Source of the DNA: Calycina herbarum
Lineage: Eukaryota > Ascomycota > Leotiomycetes > Helotiales > Pezizellaceae
Assembly (NCBI GenBank): GCA_001414485.1
Contig: LLEY01000004.1
Span: 558,001 to 622,000, forward strand
Length of the DNA stretch: 64,000 nucleotides
Reading direction: 5' to 3'
Shown here: positions 11,480 through 21,308 of the stretch, in pieces
Numbering within the stretch: position 1 is the first letter of the stretch
Layout of the letters: every line of letters starts with the position of its first letter
Position numbers and translations under genes: made by a program
The notes under the pieces: generated by a model
The model's input: the letters and a program-made list of their open reading frames with translations, nothing else
Databases searched by the model: none
Told to the model about the DNA's origin: nothing

Positions 11480-13286
11480 TAGCTTAACACTACAACGTTT
11501 AATTACTTTCTTAAGAAGCTAATATTATTTTAGTAATCTAAGAACTTGAAAACAACGCGTTATTAACCGAATAAAGCGTTATAAAGATTTACTATATTCC
11601 TTGAAAGACTCTCTCTAATCGACGCGTCGGAAAGCTCTTATAACGCGATTGCTAGCCTAATTCGAAAAAGCTTACAAAGCTAGAGAAGGAGGCAATAGTT
11701 AGATATATATTAGAGTTAGATTCGCGAGGGTTTTCGCCTATAAGGGATATAGTATAAGATATAGCTAATAATCTACTAAGAGAGCGCGACGGAAAGCCTA
11801 TAGATAGAAACTAGCTAGATAACTTTATAAAACGTATATCTAAGCTTAAAACTCGATAGAGTCGTTTATATAATCGTTAGCGAGCTTTAACTAAGGATCC
11901 GCGAGTTATTAGCCTATAGTTTATACTTATATAGTCTATTAAAGAGAAATATAGTATTTAAGATAAGGATATTTATAACTTTAACAAAAGTGGCTTTATA
12001 ATAGGAGTTATTTCGTTCTAACTTGTTATTATAAGCTTAGAAACGCGTAGGAAGCGAAAGTAAGTTTAGCTAGGTAATCGCGAGTAGATTATAGTTATTT
12101 AGAGAGTTAACGTAATAGAATAGATAATCCTGCTATTTATTATATTCGTAGGTAAAGTACTTATTTCTACCTAGTACTATGACGGACGTAAATGAATAGC
12201 TTTTACTAGTGCGCTAGCCGGCTAAAAGGCACAAGAATTAATCGGCAGACCAATTCGCTATTCTACTACTTGATAGGAATCCCGGTGTAACACCGCCCAC
12301 GTGACCTCCAGCCACGTGACGGCTGTCACAAGTACTAAGATATATATATATTATACGATTAAGTAATTAAGGTTAGTAATAATAGCTAGATAAATAATAA
12401 GCTTAGAGTTATATAGTTAAAGCATTTTAACAAGTATATAAAGGTATAAAGTGTAGAAGGATATCGTTTATTAATTATTAATAGTTATAAAAGCTATAAC
12501 TCGCTTAAATTCTAGTAACTCTATAAAGACTTAAATATTATTACCTTCTATATACCTCTATACTTATCGTACCTACTATAGCCGCTTAATATAGTCTGCT
12601 TCTCGCTGTTAAAGCGAGCGTATAAAGCTAAGATATCAGGCTTAGTACGGAATTATATTAATTATATTACTAAAGAAATCTTTCTTCTCACGTTTAAAAC
12701 AGCTTTTTATAAAGTATTTACAAAGAATAATATCTATACGAGTTTTAAAGAGGCTGGGCTAGTCCTATATAGCCTAGAAGCTGTATTATCAAAGCTTGAT
12801 TTAAGGCTTCGTACGCTAATACTAATAATACTAGAAGACACTTTATAGATACCTAAAACACTAAGTAACGTATATAAAATAATAGCTTAATTAACGCTTA
12901 TTCGAGATCGGATTCAAAGATATTAAGACTTGTTACCTAGTTCTATTATTCAGTCTCTTAATTAACTTGAAAAAGGCTTAACTAGGGTAATATATAATAT
13001 AGTATTAATACGTAAGGAAATCACTAGTCTTCGTATAATAACTAAGGCTACAACTAAGTATAAAAGTCGTAAGAGGAAGTATATTAAGAGTTAAGAGATA
13101 TTAACAGTAGGCGACGTAGCTAATTTAATTATATCTAAGGAAAATAGTAGCTAGAAACAAGGTAAAGAGTCTAGGAAGAGAGTTCGCGTAGACAGGCACT
13201 ATAGCCGTTGTAGTAAAACTAGGTATAATTCTCGTACTTATTAGGTAGAAATATTAGATATAGAAGATAGCGAAAGTTCTAAATAA
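11480..13286 (+). pseudogene. RIP-degraded Fot1/pogo-family transposase
   Basis: With RIP stops ignored, the frame shows the order of this family. An N-terminal CENP-B-like helix-turn-helix is followed by ILELDSRGF, IYNF-K-GF (the E/D-TGF block), SNN--INNK and LKHFNKY. Next come LLII-S--S (the DGHxSH block), an AYKAKISGLVRNYI segment and the C-terminal IRDRIQRY segment, ending TAA at 13284-13286. A solo LTR at 12178-12330 splits it, and removing 158 bp restores frame. Numerous TAA/TAG codons replace Gln and Trp positions. The transposase would have cut and pasted DNA at TA sites, and this copy cannot. Confidence 0.8.
12178..12330. mobile_element. Solo LTR (153 bp) with AGTAC target duplication inside the Fot1-like transposase
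   Basis: Begins TATGACGGACG (one step from TGTGAC by a RIP-type change) and ends GGCTGTCACA. AGTAC flanks it at 12173-12177 and 12331-12335. Its distal part (CACGTGACCTCCAGCCACGTG) resembles the corresponding part of the LTR at 7665-7858, so both derive from one LTR family. CpA and TpG are retained, in contrast to the surrounding sequence. Confidence 0.85.
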
Positions 13287-13580
13287 TACTAGATAGCTTC
13301 TATAGTAATAATAACTTTGTATAGTGTTAAGTATTTTGTATTATAATAACACTAGGTTGAAAAAGTAGGCGACTCGCTTATATAGGCGACTCGCTTATAA
13401 AACACGTTAGCTATCTCTACGAAGTTGATGTTATTATGCTTTACCTCGGCTCGAATCGCTATTTTAATCGCAGTGTAACGATTAGGATTAATTTAAGGTA
13501 CTATAATAGAACTACATATATAGAAGGATTAGGATATATCTTTAAAAGCCTTAATATTACACGTATAGTAGTATTAATCG

Positions 13581-13695
13581 AATAAGTGGTTATTTAACTA
13601 ATTTTCTATATAGCCTCCTAGGTACGATTACAGTATATAAAACGCTTAGATTATAAAAAAAGTAGGCAAATTCAAGCTTAACTCGCAACTGACTA
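13581..13695 (-). repeat. Right terminal inverted repeat of the outer transposon
   Basis: Reverse complement of 7122-7238, ending CTCGCAACTGACTA next to the TA at 13696-13697. Confidence 0.85.
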
Positions 13696-13697
13696 TA

Positions 13698-14470
13698 ATC
13701 TAGTAAAAGTAAAATAAAAAACTCTAGAGAAAATAAGTAAGAAAGTATATAAAAAATATTTTTCTTAGTAAATAGTTATAAACTACTTTATTATTCTATC
13801 TATCTAGTAAAAGTAAAGTAAAATATTATAGATAAAATAAGCTAGAAATTATCTAGAAATCTCTATTCTAGTAAGTACTTATAAATTATTTCCTTACTCT
13901 ATCTATCTATATAAATTTCAATAAAACGCTCTAGATTAGACTAACTAGAAATTAGTAAATAATCTCTATTTTAGTAAAGACCTCTAAAGTACTTTCTTAT
14001 TCTACTTATCTAGTAAAAAGGAAATAAAGGAATTTAGATTAGATATACTAGAAATCAAGTTAAGAGGTCTATTTTAGTAAGTACTTCTAATTCACTTTAT
14101 TATTCTATCTATCTAGTAAAAGTGAAATAAAAGAAGCGTAATAAGATATAACGGAATTTAGTTAAGATTAATTATCTTAGTAGATGCTTTCGAAGTACTT
14201 TCTTATTCCCTTTATCTAGTAAAACTAAAACAAAGAAGCTTAGATTAGAAAAGTTAAAAAAAGAAATAAGGTAATAGTTGAAAACATATTCTAGTAAATA
14301 CTTCTAAATTAACTTAGTATTCTAGAAAATTTATATAACAAAATTAGCGAACTCTTTATTAGATACTTTAGAAGAAACTTAAAACAGTATAAGAACTAGC
14401 TTGTAGTAAATACCTTCATACGATATTCTTATTCAAACTATCTCGTAAAACCAAAGCACTCTACTCTAAT
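13698..14470. repeat. ~104-bp tandem array (about seven units)
   Basis: The landmark CTATCTAGTAAAAG or a variant recurs at about 13700, 13804, 13907, 14010, 14113, 14216, 14322 and 14442. Spacing is 103-106 bp, loosening to about 120 at the end. Each unit also contains a TTTTAGTAA-GTACTTCTAA-like segment before the landmark. Units diverge mostly by transitions. The first unit is incomplete because the transposon landed in it. No coding potential is visible. Confidence 0.75.
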
Positions 14471-14766
14471 TACTCAACTGATTAAAATTCAATGGATTTA
14501 AGTCACTAAGTCACATATTATACGTAGAAAATCGCATCAAAAATCACAAGTCATATCACAAAAACGCTTATTATCATTTAAAAAACAAATCTCATTGGAA
14601 TCCTAACTAGTAAGACTCTCAACTCCACGGCTGATTGTTGGTATGGGTATCTATCGCACTACAAATATTCAAACAAGACGGAGCGGAGCGGAAAAGGGGG
14701 AAATACAAAGAGGGAGGAAGAAGGAAGTGGGGGGGGGGGAGGGAAGGGGGGGAAATGTAAACAAAC

Positions 14767-16841
14767 TCAACCACCAAGCTGAGATCCGGGGAGTGGAGGA
14801 AGCGGACACTGTGGAGGAGAAGGAAACGGGCCGAACGAGTTTGTTGGCGAGGTTGTAGGGGTCTTCCGAGCGAGTTGGAGAGGAGGATAGATAGGGCTGG
14901 ATACGTGGTAGCTACTACCCTCAGACTCAGGTGAACTAGGTCTTGAAGCGAGTTCATCCAGGCACCATGTATCAAGTAGTAACTCTGGATAGTTTCTCAC
15001 GACGGCAGAGGTCATGAAAAGGACTTGGTTCGAGAGATTGGTCAAGAGTCGATCCGCAAAGTCCGTAAGCTCTCTACGTTGTCTGGGGGTGAACATAAGT
15101 CGAGGATCGCTATCAAAGATAGACAGAACAGCAATAGCTTGCGAGCCGTGAGTGAGTAACGGCGCAGCCGCGAAAAATCTGATATTGGCTGGCCCAGTCA
15201 CGAGTGGGTTTCCAGCGAAACGCCAATCCTAGTAATTATCAGTATCATTGGAGAATAATTGCCAAGTGATCACGAACCTCAAGTGTATCTGGAACCACCA
15301 GCGAGTCCTCGCCGGCCAGGGCATGGGCAGCAATGCTATGCTCTCGAGGAAAATTACTACCAATACCGAGACCTCGTTCAACGGCGAAAACTTCGTCTTC
15401 TTCATCAAAAAGACTGACGGCGACACCTGCAACATCAAACTTTTCAAGGATTCTCAAGACCAGCAAAGTAAACTTTGGTTTGAAAGCCTGCCACGAATCC
15501 CAAAGGGGCTGGAACATTCGATTTGCGTCTTGTCGTTCATGCTCGTCGTGTGGCTTGATGGCGGGAAGAAATCCAAAGTTGGGATGCATTGGAGGTGGCC
15601 TAGGGGGGTTGGTGATAACGAATTGACCCTATGCAGACGTTAGGACACCATAGACAGGAGAGGGGGGAGCAAAGGTGAAAACTTACCAAAGAGTAACTCT
15701 CGAGATACTTTACCCAAGGTTCGATGAAACACTCGGCCTTCGCTGCGCCTGCAGCGATGATGTAAATGAATTGCGCGCGATCGTCCTCTGATTGATCCCC
15801 CCATTGATAGACTGAGCGCTCCACCAATTGATATTCAGAAGCCTCTGGTGGTTCAGGCGTAGTAGCGACATTGCCTTCGACGGCGAGATGGTATGTTTGC
15901 GGGCCGACAGTATCAACACTTTCACCGCTTTCGCTTTTGCCTTCGCCTTCACTTTCGCCCTCGCTCTGGCTGTCATATTCATCTGGTATGACACTCTCCT
16001 CGTCATTTGGAATGTCGTTGAGATTGTTCAGATCGTATCCTCGATACAGCTTCTGCTTAGCTTGCTTAGTATTCCATGTAGTTTTCCAAGCCAGGTCCTC
16101 CCGCAACTCAAGCAGTTGAGAGTTGTTTTGGCGATCGCTCAATTCAGCCAATGCATCCAATTCAGCTATGTGGTCGTCCAACTGGGATATTTTGTTTGCC
16201 GAAGTGTGGTTTCGTTCACCATCGGAATGCGGCGGTGTATCTGGGAGATTATCTGCAGTACCTCCTCGATTCTTGGGAATGAGGCGAAGGTAAGGACCAC
16301 GTCTGCATATCTTTTTGGCTCTGCTTCTGTGGCGGCGCTCACGCTTTCTGCGACGGCGCTCACGACGCTCCTGCTTTTGCGCCTTAGTCAGTTGTCGTGC
16401 CATCGGAAGGGTTGGTAATGGGGTTGTCTCGGTCGCTCCAGATTCTGACTTGGGTTCCTCAGAGTCTTGCGATTTGGGATTTTGAGGAGCGGATTCAGAC
16501 TCTTGGGATTCGGGTCGTACTGCGCGAGGTCCTCTCATTTGGTCGAGGGCTCCCGCTCGGTTATTTCTCGGTAGCGTCGAGACCTCCACGCGCGCCTCCA
16601 ACTTGTGCCCGCGAGGGTTGATATAAGGTACCTGTCCAAACAAACCAGGGGGTGGCGGGACTAAGCGGGTCATCGCCCCCAGGGAGGACATTCGCTCTGG
16701 GTGTTCAGACGGACTAGCCTGCTCATTGTCCTCCTCGACATTGCTATCATTTTCGTCGTAAGTGTCCCCAGAGCCTCTTCTGCCGAAGATTCTGAGTCTC
16801 ATCGACATCTTACTCTCTTTTCCAGAAAGCTTGGGCGCCAT
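14767..16841 (-). CDS. GAF-domain protein without an attached kinase
   Basis: Exons 16841-15687, 15628-15278 and 15228-14767 give 655 aa with phase-0 GT-AG introns. Residues 1-385 are mostly disordered: acidic patches, a Lys/Arg-rich segment (QERRERRRRKRERRHRSRAKK, a likely nuclear-localisation-type stretch) and Ser-Glu repeats. From about residue 415 a GAF domain is readable: FTLLVLRILEKFDVAGVAVSLF, then GLGIGSNFPREHSIAAHAL, RFFAAAPLLTHGSQAIAVLSIFD and a final helix FTPRQRRELTDFADRLL. GAF domains sense small ligands or mediate dimerisation, and in fungi are best known in hybrid histidine kinases. Here the protein ends in a Pro-rich tail with no histidine-kinase or receiver domain. Its ligand and role are unknown. 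Confidence 0.85.
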
Positions 16842-19440
16842 GATGCTAGTATTTTCGCGACGCTAGTTATCTGTCTTTTGGTATTCTCGTACAAGCTAGT
16901 GGCTTTCGAGATTTCTGCTTAGACAAATTAGCTGATGATCAAAAAAAGATACAGTAGTTCTGCTTGAGAAGGATGGCGAAGAGACTGCTATATCTAATTC
17001 TCCGAGTACATCGATGACTTTCAAAGGGAAGAAAAACACATCAAGACTAATAAAGGAAATCTGCCAAAAAAATCAAATACAGACGAGGAACATAAGAGTT
17101 TTTAGACCCCAAAGTTGGGCACAGTACAATTAATTGGATTGAACAAAATGTGCAGGCAGCCTTTGAAAATGTACAAAAGGAAGTTCACAACATACCTTGG
17201 TGAATGAAGAGGGGCTCCTTTTCAATGGACACGCAACCCTGTAAGATCTTTTGTGGAAAATGTCAGTTTCTATCATATCAGGGAGGCGGAGAAGCGAGAA
17301 TGCGAAAAGGAGGCCATTACGAGAGCAGAGAAGAGTGCTACCTACTATGGAGAGGTGTTCAGAAGAACAGGATTTAAAGGTCTTTTGTTTTTCTTTTGGG
17401 GGTTGGAAACGAGATTTTCGAGACGCGACGTGAGAGGGATCCAATTGTTTTTGATATCCTTTATCCACCTCTAGACAAGAATAACAGAGCTCAAAGGGTG
17501 ATAATTACCTAGAATGGAAGGTCAGTGGTGCACACCAAAGACCAGTCCGACTTGCCGTCAAGAAGGATGGCGGGTTGAGAAAGATGTAGATCGGAATACT
17601 CACAAGTAGATCCAGAATGCGATATAATGAACCTTGCGCACAGATACGATCCTGTTCCTTTTTCTGTTCTGGGGGTTGATAAACAGTAGTCCTGCAAGTG
17701 GAGGTGTTAGCTGGGAATCAAAGAGGGGTACGTTAAATCTTGAACGTGAATGCGAGGACAGAGATCACTTACAAGATCGAACCGACTTTCCTATTATAGA
17801 AAGTGATTCAAGATGACCATTCAAGATTCGTACTGTCGTGAAAGGAGGTCTGTGGATGTCAATGATGGTAGATAGAATGGTGGAGGCGGAGGAGGCAAGA
17901 TGGGAAAGATGAGGCGGATTGCAAGTGCGCGCAGGGGATATCAAGCGAAGGAAGGATACTTACTTTTGAATGCGAAGGGAGGCAACAGAGAATATTTCTC
18001 TCCAAGCAACACAGCCTTTCCGGACCGCGTTGAAGAGGGAGCAAGAGGATTGAAGAAAGTCGAGATTGAGAACTTTTTGGGGGTTTGGAATTCAAAGAAG
18101 TTGAGGACTTCCCTCAAAAGTACAACTCTAGCCTCGCGTGGTACCGGAGCCGGAATTTGTATTGTCCGATTGGCCTATCAGGCTTTCCCATCCCACTAGC
18201 GCGAAACCCAGCACTAATGAATAAACAGATGGGAAGATATGATGGACGCTGAAAATTTCTTAAAAAACAATCCAATGAAGCTCTTGTTAGGTTCATAACT
18301 TACGTGCACTCCCCCAAACCAACAAACCAACGAAGTTTTGATAGACGAGCAATTTGATATCAACAACTTTGCTTGATGAAGCATTTTTCAGGAACGACAT
18401 GAGCAGAGAGACGTGTATCCTCTATCCTTTATCTTTTTCCACCAAAGCAGGAGTTGAGCAAGGGCCTGACGAAGACCCGACTCGCAGAAGAGCATGCGCT
18501 CAAAACAAAGTAGAAGAAAACAAGTGCTTGCAACAAGGGCTAACATATCTTTATGCAGGTAACCAGCACCCTTAATACAAGAAAGAGGACGAGGGGGGAA
18601 CGGAATTGCGCTCGAGGCCCAGAACACTTGAATGCCATGTGAAATAGGCCCCGCCCCTATCATATATGACAGGAACCGCTGGAAGCGAGTGGAGACGGCA
18701 GAACAATAGGGACAAGTGTGATCCCCAGGACTTGGTATTTGGGACAGATGTTGTTGACTGAAGAGCCTGCAAAGCCTGCAAAGCCCCAACTGGGAGGCGA
18801 GAGCAATCGTCTCAATATTTTGTACCTCATCGGACTGGCAGAGAAGGAAATAATCTCCAGTCTCTCATGAGGATACTGGAACCTACATGCACTCCCCACG
18901 CTTCGCCAGCAGTAGCACAGCAGGCCGGTGGAAACAAGGGCATTTCGGAGATATGTCAGAACGAAAACCATGATGGATCATCGATCGATACAACACTGCT
19001 TACGCTGCTCCTTGCCTCATTCACAATAACTCTCAAGGAGCTGCTGCATGTTTCAACATACTCGTCGACAGTGGCCCTCCACATCCTTCCTCCCGTCCAA
19101 TACATACATGGCAGGCCTCCCTGCTGGCTTTCGAGGACTGCTGTACAGCAAAGACCGGAATATGCAGTGGGTGTTCCGGGTATTAGGATGATTGGATTAT
19201 AGTTGCAAGAAGGAGCCGTGGCTTCGTTATTTCTTTTTATACAAGTGAAGTGTGGAGAAAGTTCAGATGTCGTTGGAAAATCCCGCCACTGGGAGAAGTC
19301 CGGGGCGGGGCGGGGTACTAAGGGGAAGGTGCGACCGAGAACCTGCAGCTTCGCAAATATGAGAACTCTTTTTGATATTGATATCTAGAAAGCATTCATT
19401 GCAATTTGAAATCAAGCAGTAATTTGAAGAAAGGACATAC
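16842..19440 (-). other. Predicted spliced leader (or separate noncoding transcript) upstream of the GAF gene
   Basis: The region lacks a convincing coding frame but holds a chain of good minus-strand splice signals. Intron 18303-18249 has GTAAGT, CTAAC and TTTTCAG. Intron 17963-17850 runs from GTAAGT to CACAG. Intron 17772-17692 has GTAAGT, CTAAC and TTGCAG. Intron 17603-17509 runs from GTGAGT to TTCTAG. Further donors (GTATGT) sit at 17195 and near 19435, and a possible acceptor lies at about 16919. Exons of about 285, 77, 88 and 313 bp carry stops in all frames I followed. This suggests a multi-intron 5' UTR with short upstream ORFs. An independent long noncoding RNA is the alternative. 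Confidence 0.45.
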
Positions 19441-20006
19441 CTAGTCTTGTTTCTGGTTGCTTTCTGTAATTCCGAACTGGCTAGGTGGCATGTGCAGTGA
19501 AAAGCTGGACTTGCTCAGTGTCTATCATAAAAAAACCTAGAAACGTGGTCAAGCCATGATTCACATTGCTTTTTCTCATGCCGTTTCAAGCCTAATAACA
19601 AATCCTTCAGATTTCACGAAGGCTTCACTCCTTGCTTCGGGTTATTATTGGTGCTCCAAGATCCGGAGGTTGCTATCCACAAACATTTGTAAAAGGCGTT
19701 GTCAATAAGTTGCCAACAAGAAGTCTAAGACAAGCTCTATTTGTAGCTCTACTTGCAGGTCTAGTTTTCCTCACAAGAATGCCCCCAAGAAAGAAGAAAG
19801 TACAAATCCTCAAATTGATCCTCCAATACTGCCCAATTTCAAATCAGCCCTACCCCTTTTATCACCAAGAAATTCGCGATCCAAATCAATGTCTAAACCA
19901 TTCCAAATCAACTCTTACAAGGCGCCCAGCCAAAAGCTCTTGATACCCATGGTGATACAAATCCAAAAATATCCGATTACAGCCCAAGAAACGCCAAACG
20001 ATATTT

Positions 20007-21308
20007 TTATACATTTTCATACTCATCATAATCCGCAAATCCAGCATTCGCTGAATCTCTATTCAGTAAATACGAAAATCTAACCCCATTATGCTTCACA
20101 TATTCCGGAATATCTTCATTCGGATGCACACGGGTATATTCTTCGCCCTCGCGATCCCATAAATCCAAACCCTTTCTCACTCGATCGACAAGGCGTGTGC
20201 GATCGTGAAATTTCTCCGCATTGAGACCCATATGTGAAAAACTCGCCAACTTCGAAAGTACCTCGCTGATGTTGTGAAAACAAGTGCTACAATGCCAACC
20301 AGCATTCCACAAGTCCGCTTTCTCATACCATCTCGAGATTGGGTTTCCTCCATCGCCATTTCGAAGATTGACTGGGAGGATTGTGCGAGATGGTCCGCCG
20401 TAAAGTGTCGCTTGTGCATGTGGCCATTCTTCCCCGTTGTGTTTCCACTGAAAGCCATAGTAATAAAATTGACTCCTCAGAGTAAGCCGGCGCGGGATAA
20501 GAAAATTCCTCATTATGGCTATCGCTGTTGGTCTTGGAACCTCATCGACATCCGCAACAATCAATACATCTCCCACATTTGCCTTCTGTCCCCCTTCTAA
20601 ACCTGGTATAACTTGAGTATAGAGAGCGTTTCGTTGGTGGTCTTCGTAATCCCATGCGCGCGGGGCACCCACTGGCATATCCTCCACGACATGATATATA
20701 ATCTGCGAATGGAAATCTGCGAAGCGAGACCAGTTGTCTTTCAGCGTGAGAGGTTTGGGGAGGCCTGTGAAGGTGTATGGAGACTCGAGAACGACGAAGT
20801 AATCAACATATGCAGCCAGCGTATGGAGGCGGATTTCGAGCCAGTCCAACTCGTCGTTGATCATAAACAGGTCATAGACTTTCCGTCGGGTGGTTTGTTC
20901 GAGGTAGGGTTTGAAGTCGTGCTGCGCGCATATCGCGATGGTCTCTTCGATCGAAAGGAGATCTCGAAATTGGGTAGGGAGTGCGGGAGGGTCGCCTGAG
21001 GGTTGCCGGAAGGAATTCTCAAGCTCGAAGGAACGATCAGTGATGGTATGCGAAGGGTCGGTAGAGGAGTCTTTCGATTCTTTATACAAGAGAATTAGCC
21101 AAAATATAAGCAATCCCAACGACAAGCTCTTCCACCGATAACGAGCGGTTTTGAAGAGCCATTTCCAACGTCTGCGATAGTTAGAAACAAGCAACATTTT
21201 GCTGAGCTTGCTTAGCCTTGCTGTCGCAGATTCATTGTTAAGCTTTTTGGCATATTCACCAACAAGAGAGAGCTCGAGGGGGCCATTTCCCCTGGACTGA
21301 CTGGCCAC
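20007..21308 (-). CDS. Glycosyltransferase family 17 protein (beta-1,4-mannosyl-glycoprotein N-acetylglucosaminyltransferase-like)
   Basis: Single exon, 433 aa. It is built as a type II Golgi enzyme: a basic cytosolic tail, a signal anchor at about residues 61-75 (SLSLGLLIFWLILLY), a stem, and a lumenal catalytic part. Hallmarks of the family are VYDLFMINDELDWLEIRLHTL, VDYFVVLESPYTFTG, the acidic DVDEVPRP motif and FYYYGFQWKH, followed by WHCSTCF and FSHMGLN. The mammalian member GnT-III adds bisecting GlcNAc; fungal homologues are present but substrates are poorly known, so donor and acceptor are inference. ATG at residue 38 is a possible alternative start. Neighbours give no further clue. 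Confidence 0.9.
   Translation of the reverse strand: MASQSRGNGPLELSLVGEYAKKLNNESATARLSKLSKMLLVSNYRRRWKWLFKTARYRWKSLSLGLLIFWLILLYKESKDSSTDPSHTITDRSFELENSFRQPSGDPPALPTQFRDLLSIEETIAICAQHDFKPYLEQTTRRKVYDLFMINDELDWLEIRLHTLAAYVDYFVVLESPYTFTGLPKPLTLKDNWSRFADFHSQIIYHVVEDMPVGAPRAWDYEDHQRNALYTQVIPGLEGGQKANVGDVLIVADVDEVPRPTAIAIMRNFLIPRRLTLRSQFYYYGFQWKHNGEEWPHAQATLYGGPSRTILPVNLRNGDGGNPISRWYEKADLWNAGWHCSTCFHNISEVLSKLASFSHMGLNAEKFHDRTRLVDRVRKGLDLWDREGEEYTRVHPNEDIPEYVKHNGVRFSYLLNRDSANAGFADYDEYENV

Larger units (their letters stand above)
11415..13407 (+). mobile_element. Fot1/pogo-like transposon nested in the outer transposase gene
   Basis: The left end ACGTGTTTTATAAGCGAGTC (from 11415) and the right end (to 13407) are inverted copies, continuing into CGCCTACTTTT. 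TA flanks both sides (11413-11414 and 13408-13409). Total length is 1993 bp, or about 1835 bp without the solo LTR inside, close to the size known for Fot1 and Flipper elements. The right end carries an extra partial copy of the terminal motif (GGCGACTCGCTTATA twice near 13368-13398). Confidence 0.85.
10480..13560 (-). pseudogene. RIP-degraded Tc1/IS630 (DDE_3-type) transposase, interrupted by a Fot1-like element
   Basis: Reading the minus strand with TAA/TAG as former Gln/Trp codons gives a transposase. The N-terminal helix-turn-helix part lies near 13560-13410 and continues at 11413. A frame with RLIFLNES, a W-rich stretch, IIIIDN (catalytic Asp region) and FNPI-SSFKDFKTFI follows, the last resembling the 'DFNPIE..FKdlK' block that carries the third acidic residue. 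Removing 11415-13407 plus one TA makes the N-terminal part run on in frame (NFVEIA / REFKYSS). Expected length is about 350 aa, typical of Tc1-like transposases. It is certainly inactive. Confidence 0.75.
7122..13695. mobile_element. Tc1/IS630-type transposon with ~115-bp terminal inverted repeats, RIP-degraded and nested
   Basis: The left end (CAGTCAGTTGCGAGTTAAGC, from 7122) is the reverse complement of the right end (ending 13695). The match extends roughly 115 bp inward (about 7122-7238 and 13581-13695) with mostly transition differences. Both ends abut TA (7120-7121, 13696-13697), the target duplication of Tc1/mariner elements. The interior has almost no CpA or TpG and is full of TpA, the RIP pattern. 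After subtracting a Fot1-like insertion (11415-13407) and a solo LTR (7665-7858) with one target copy each, the element is about 4380 bp. It contains a transposase frame on the minus strand and an unknown frame on the plus strand, facing each other. Confidence 0.85.

Noticed and set aside
7122..13695. A full-length LTR retrotransposon bounded by the two LTRs
   Set aside because: The LTRs have different target duplications (AGGGC, AGTAC), each flanked on both sides by its own copy, and sit in different transposon genes. They are independent solo LTRs.
14640..14766. Purine-rich tract with a long G run
   Set aside because: Could be read as a G-quadruplex or a regulatory element, but it lies at the 3' end of the GAF gene as simple low-complexity sequence; no further evidence.
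15828..16418. 196-codon plus-strand frame with hydrophobic Phe/Ala repeats
   Set aside because: Antisense of the Glu/Ser-rich region of the GAF gene; the repeats mirror the acidic codons.
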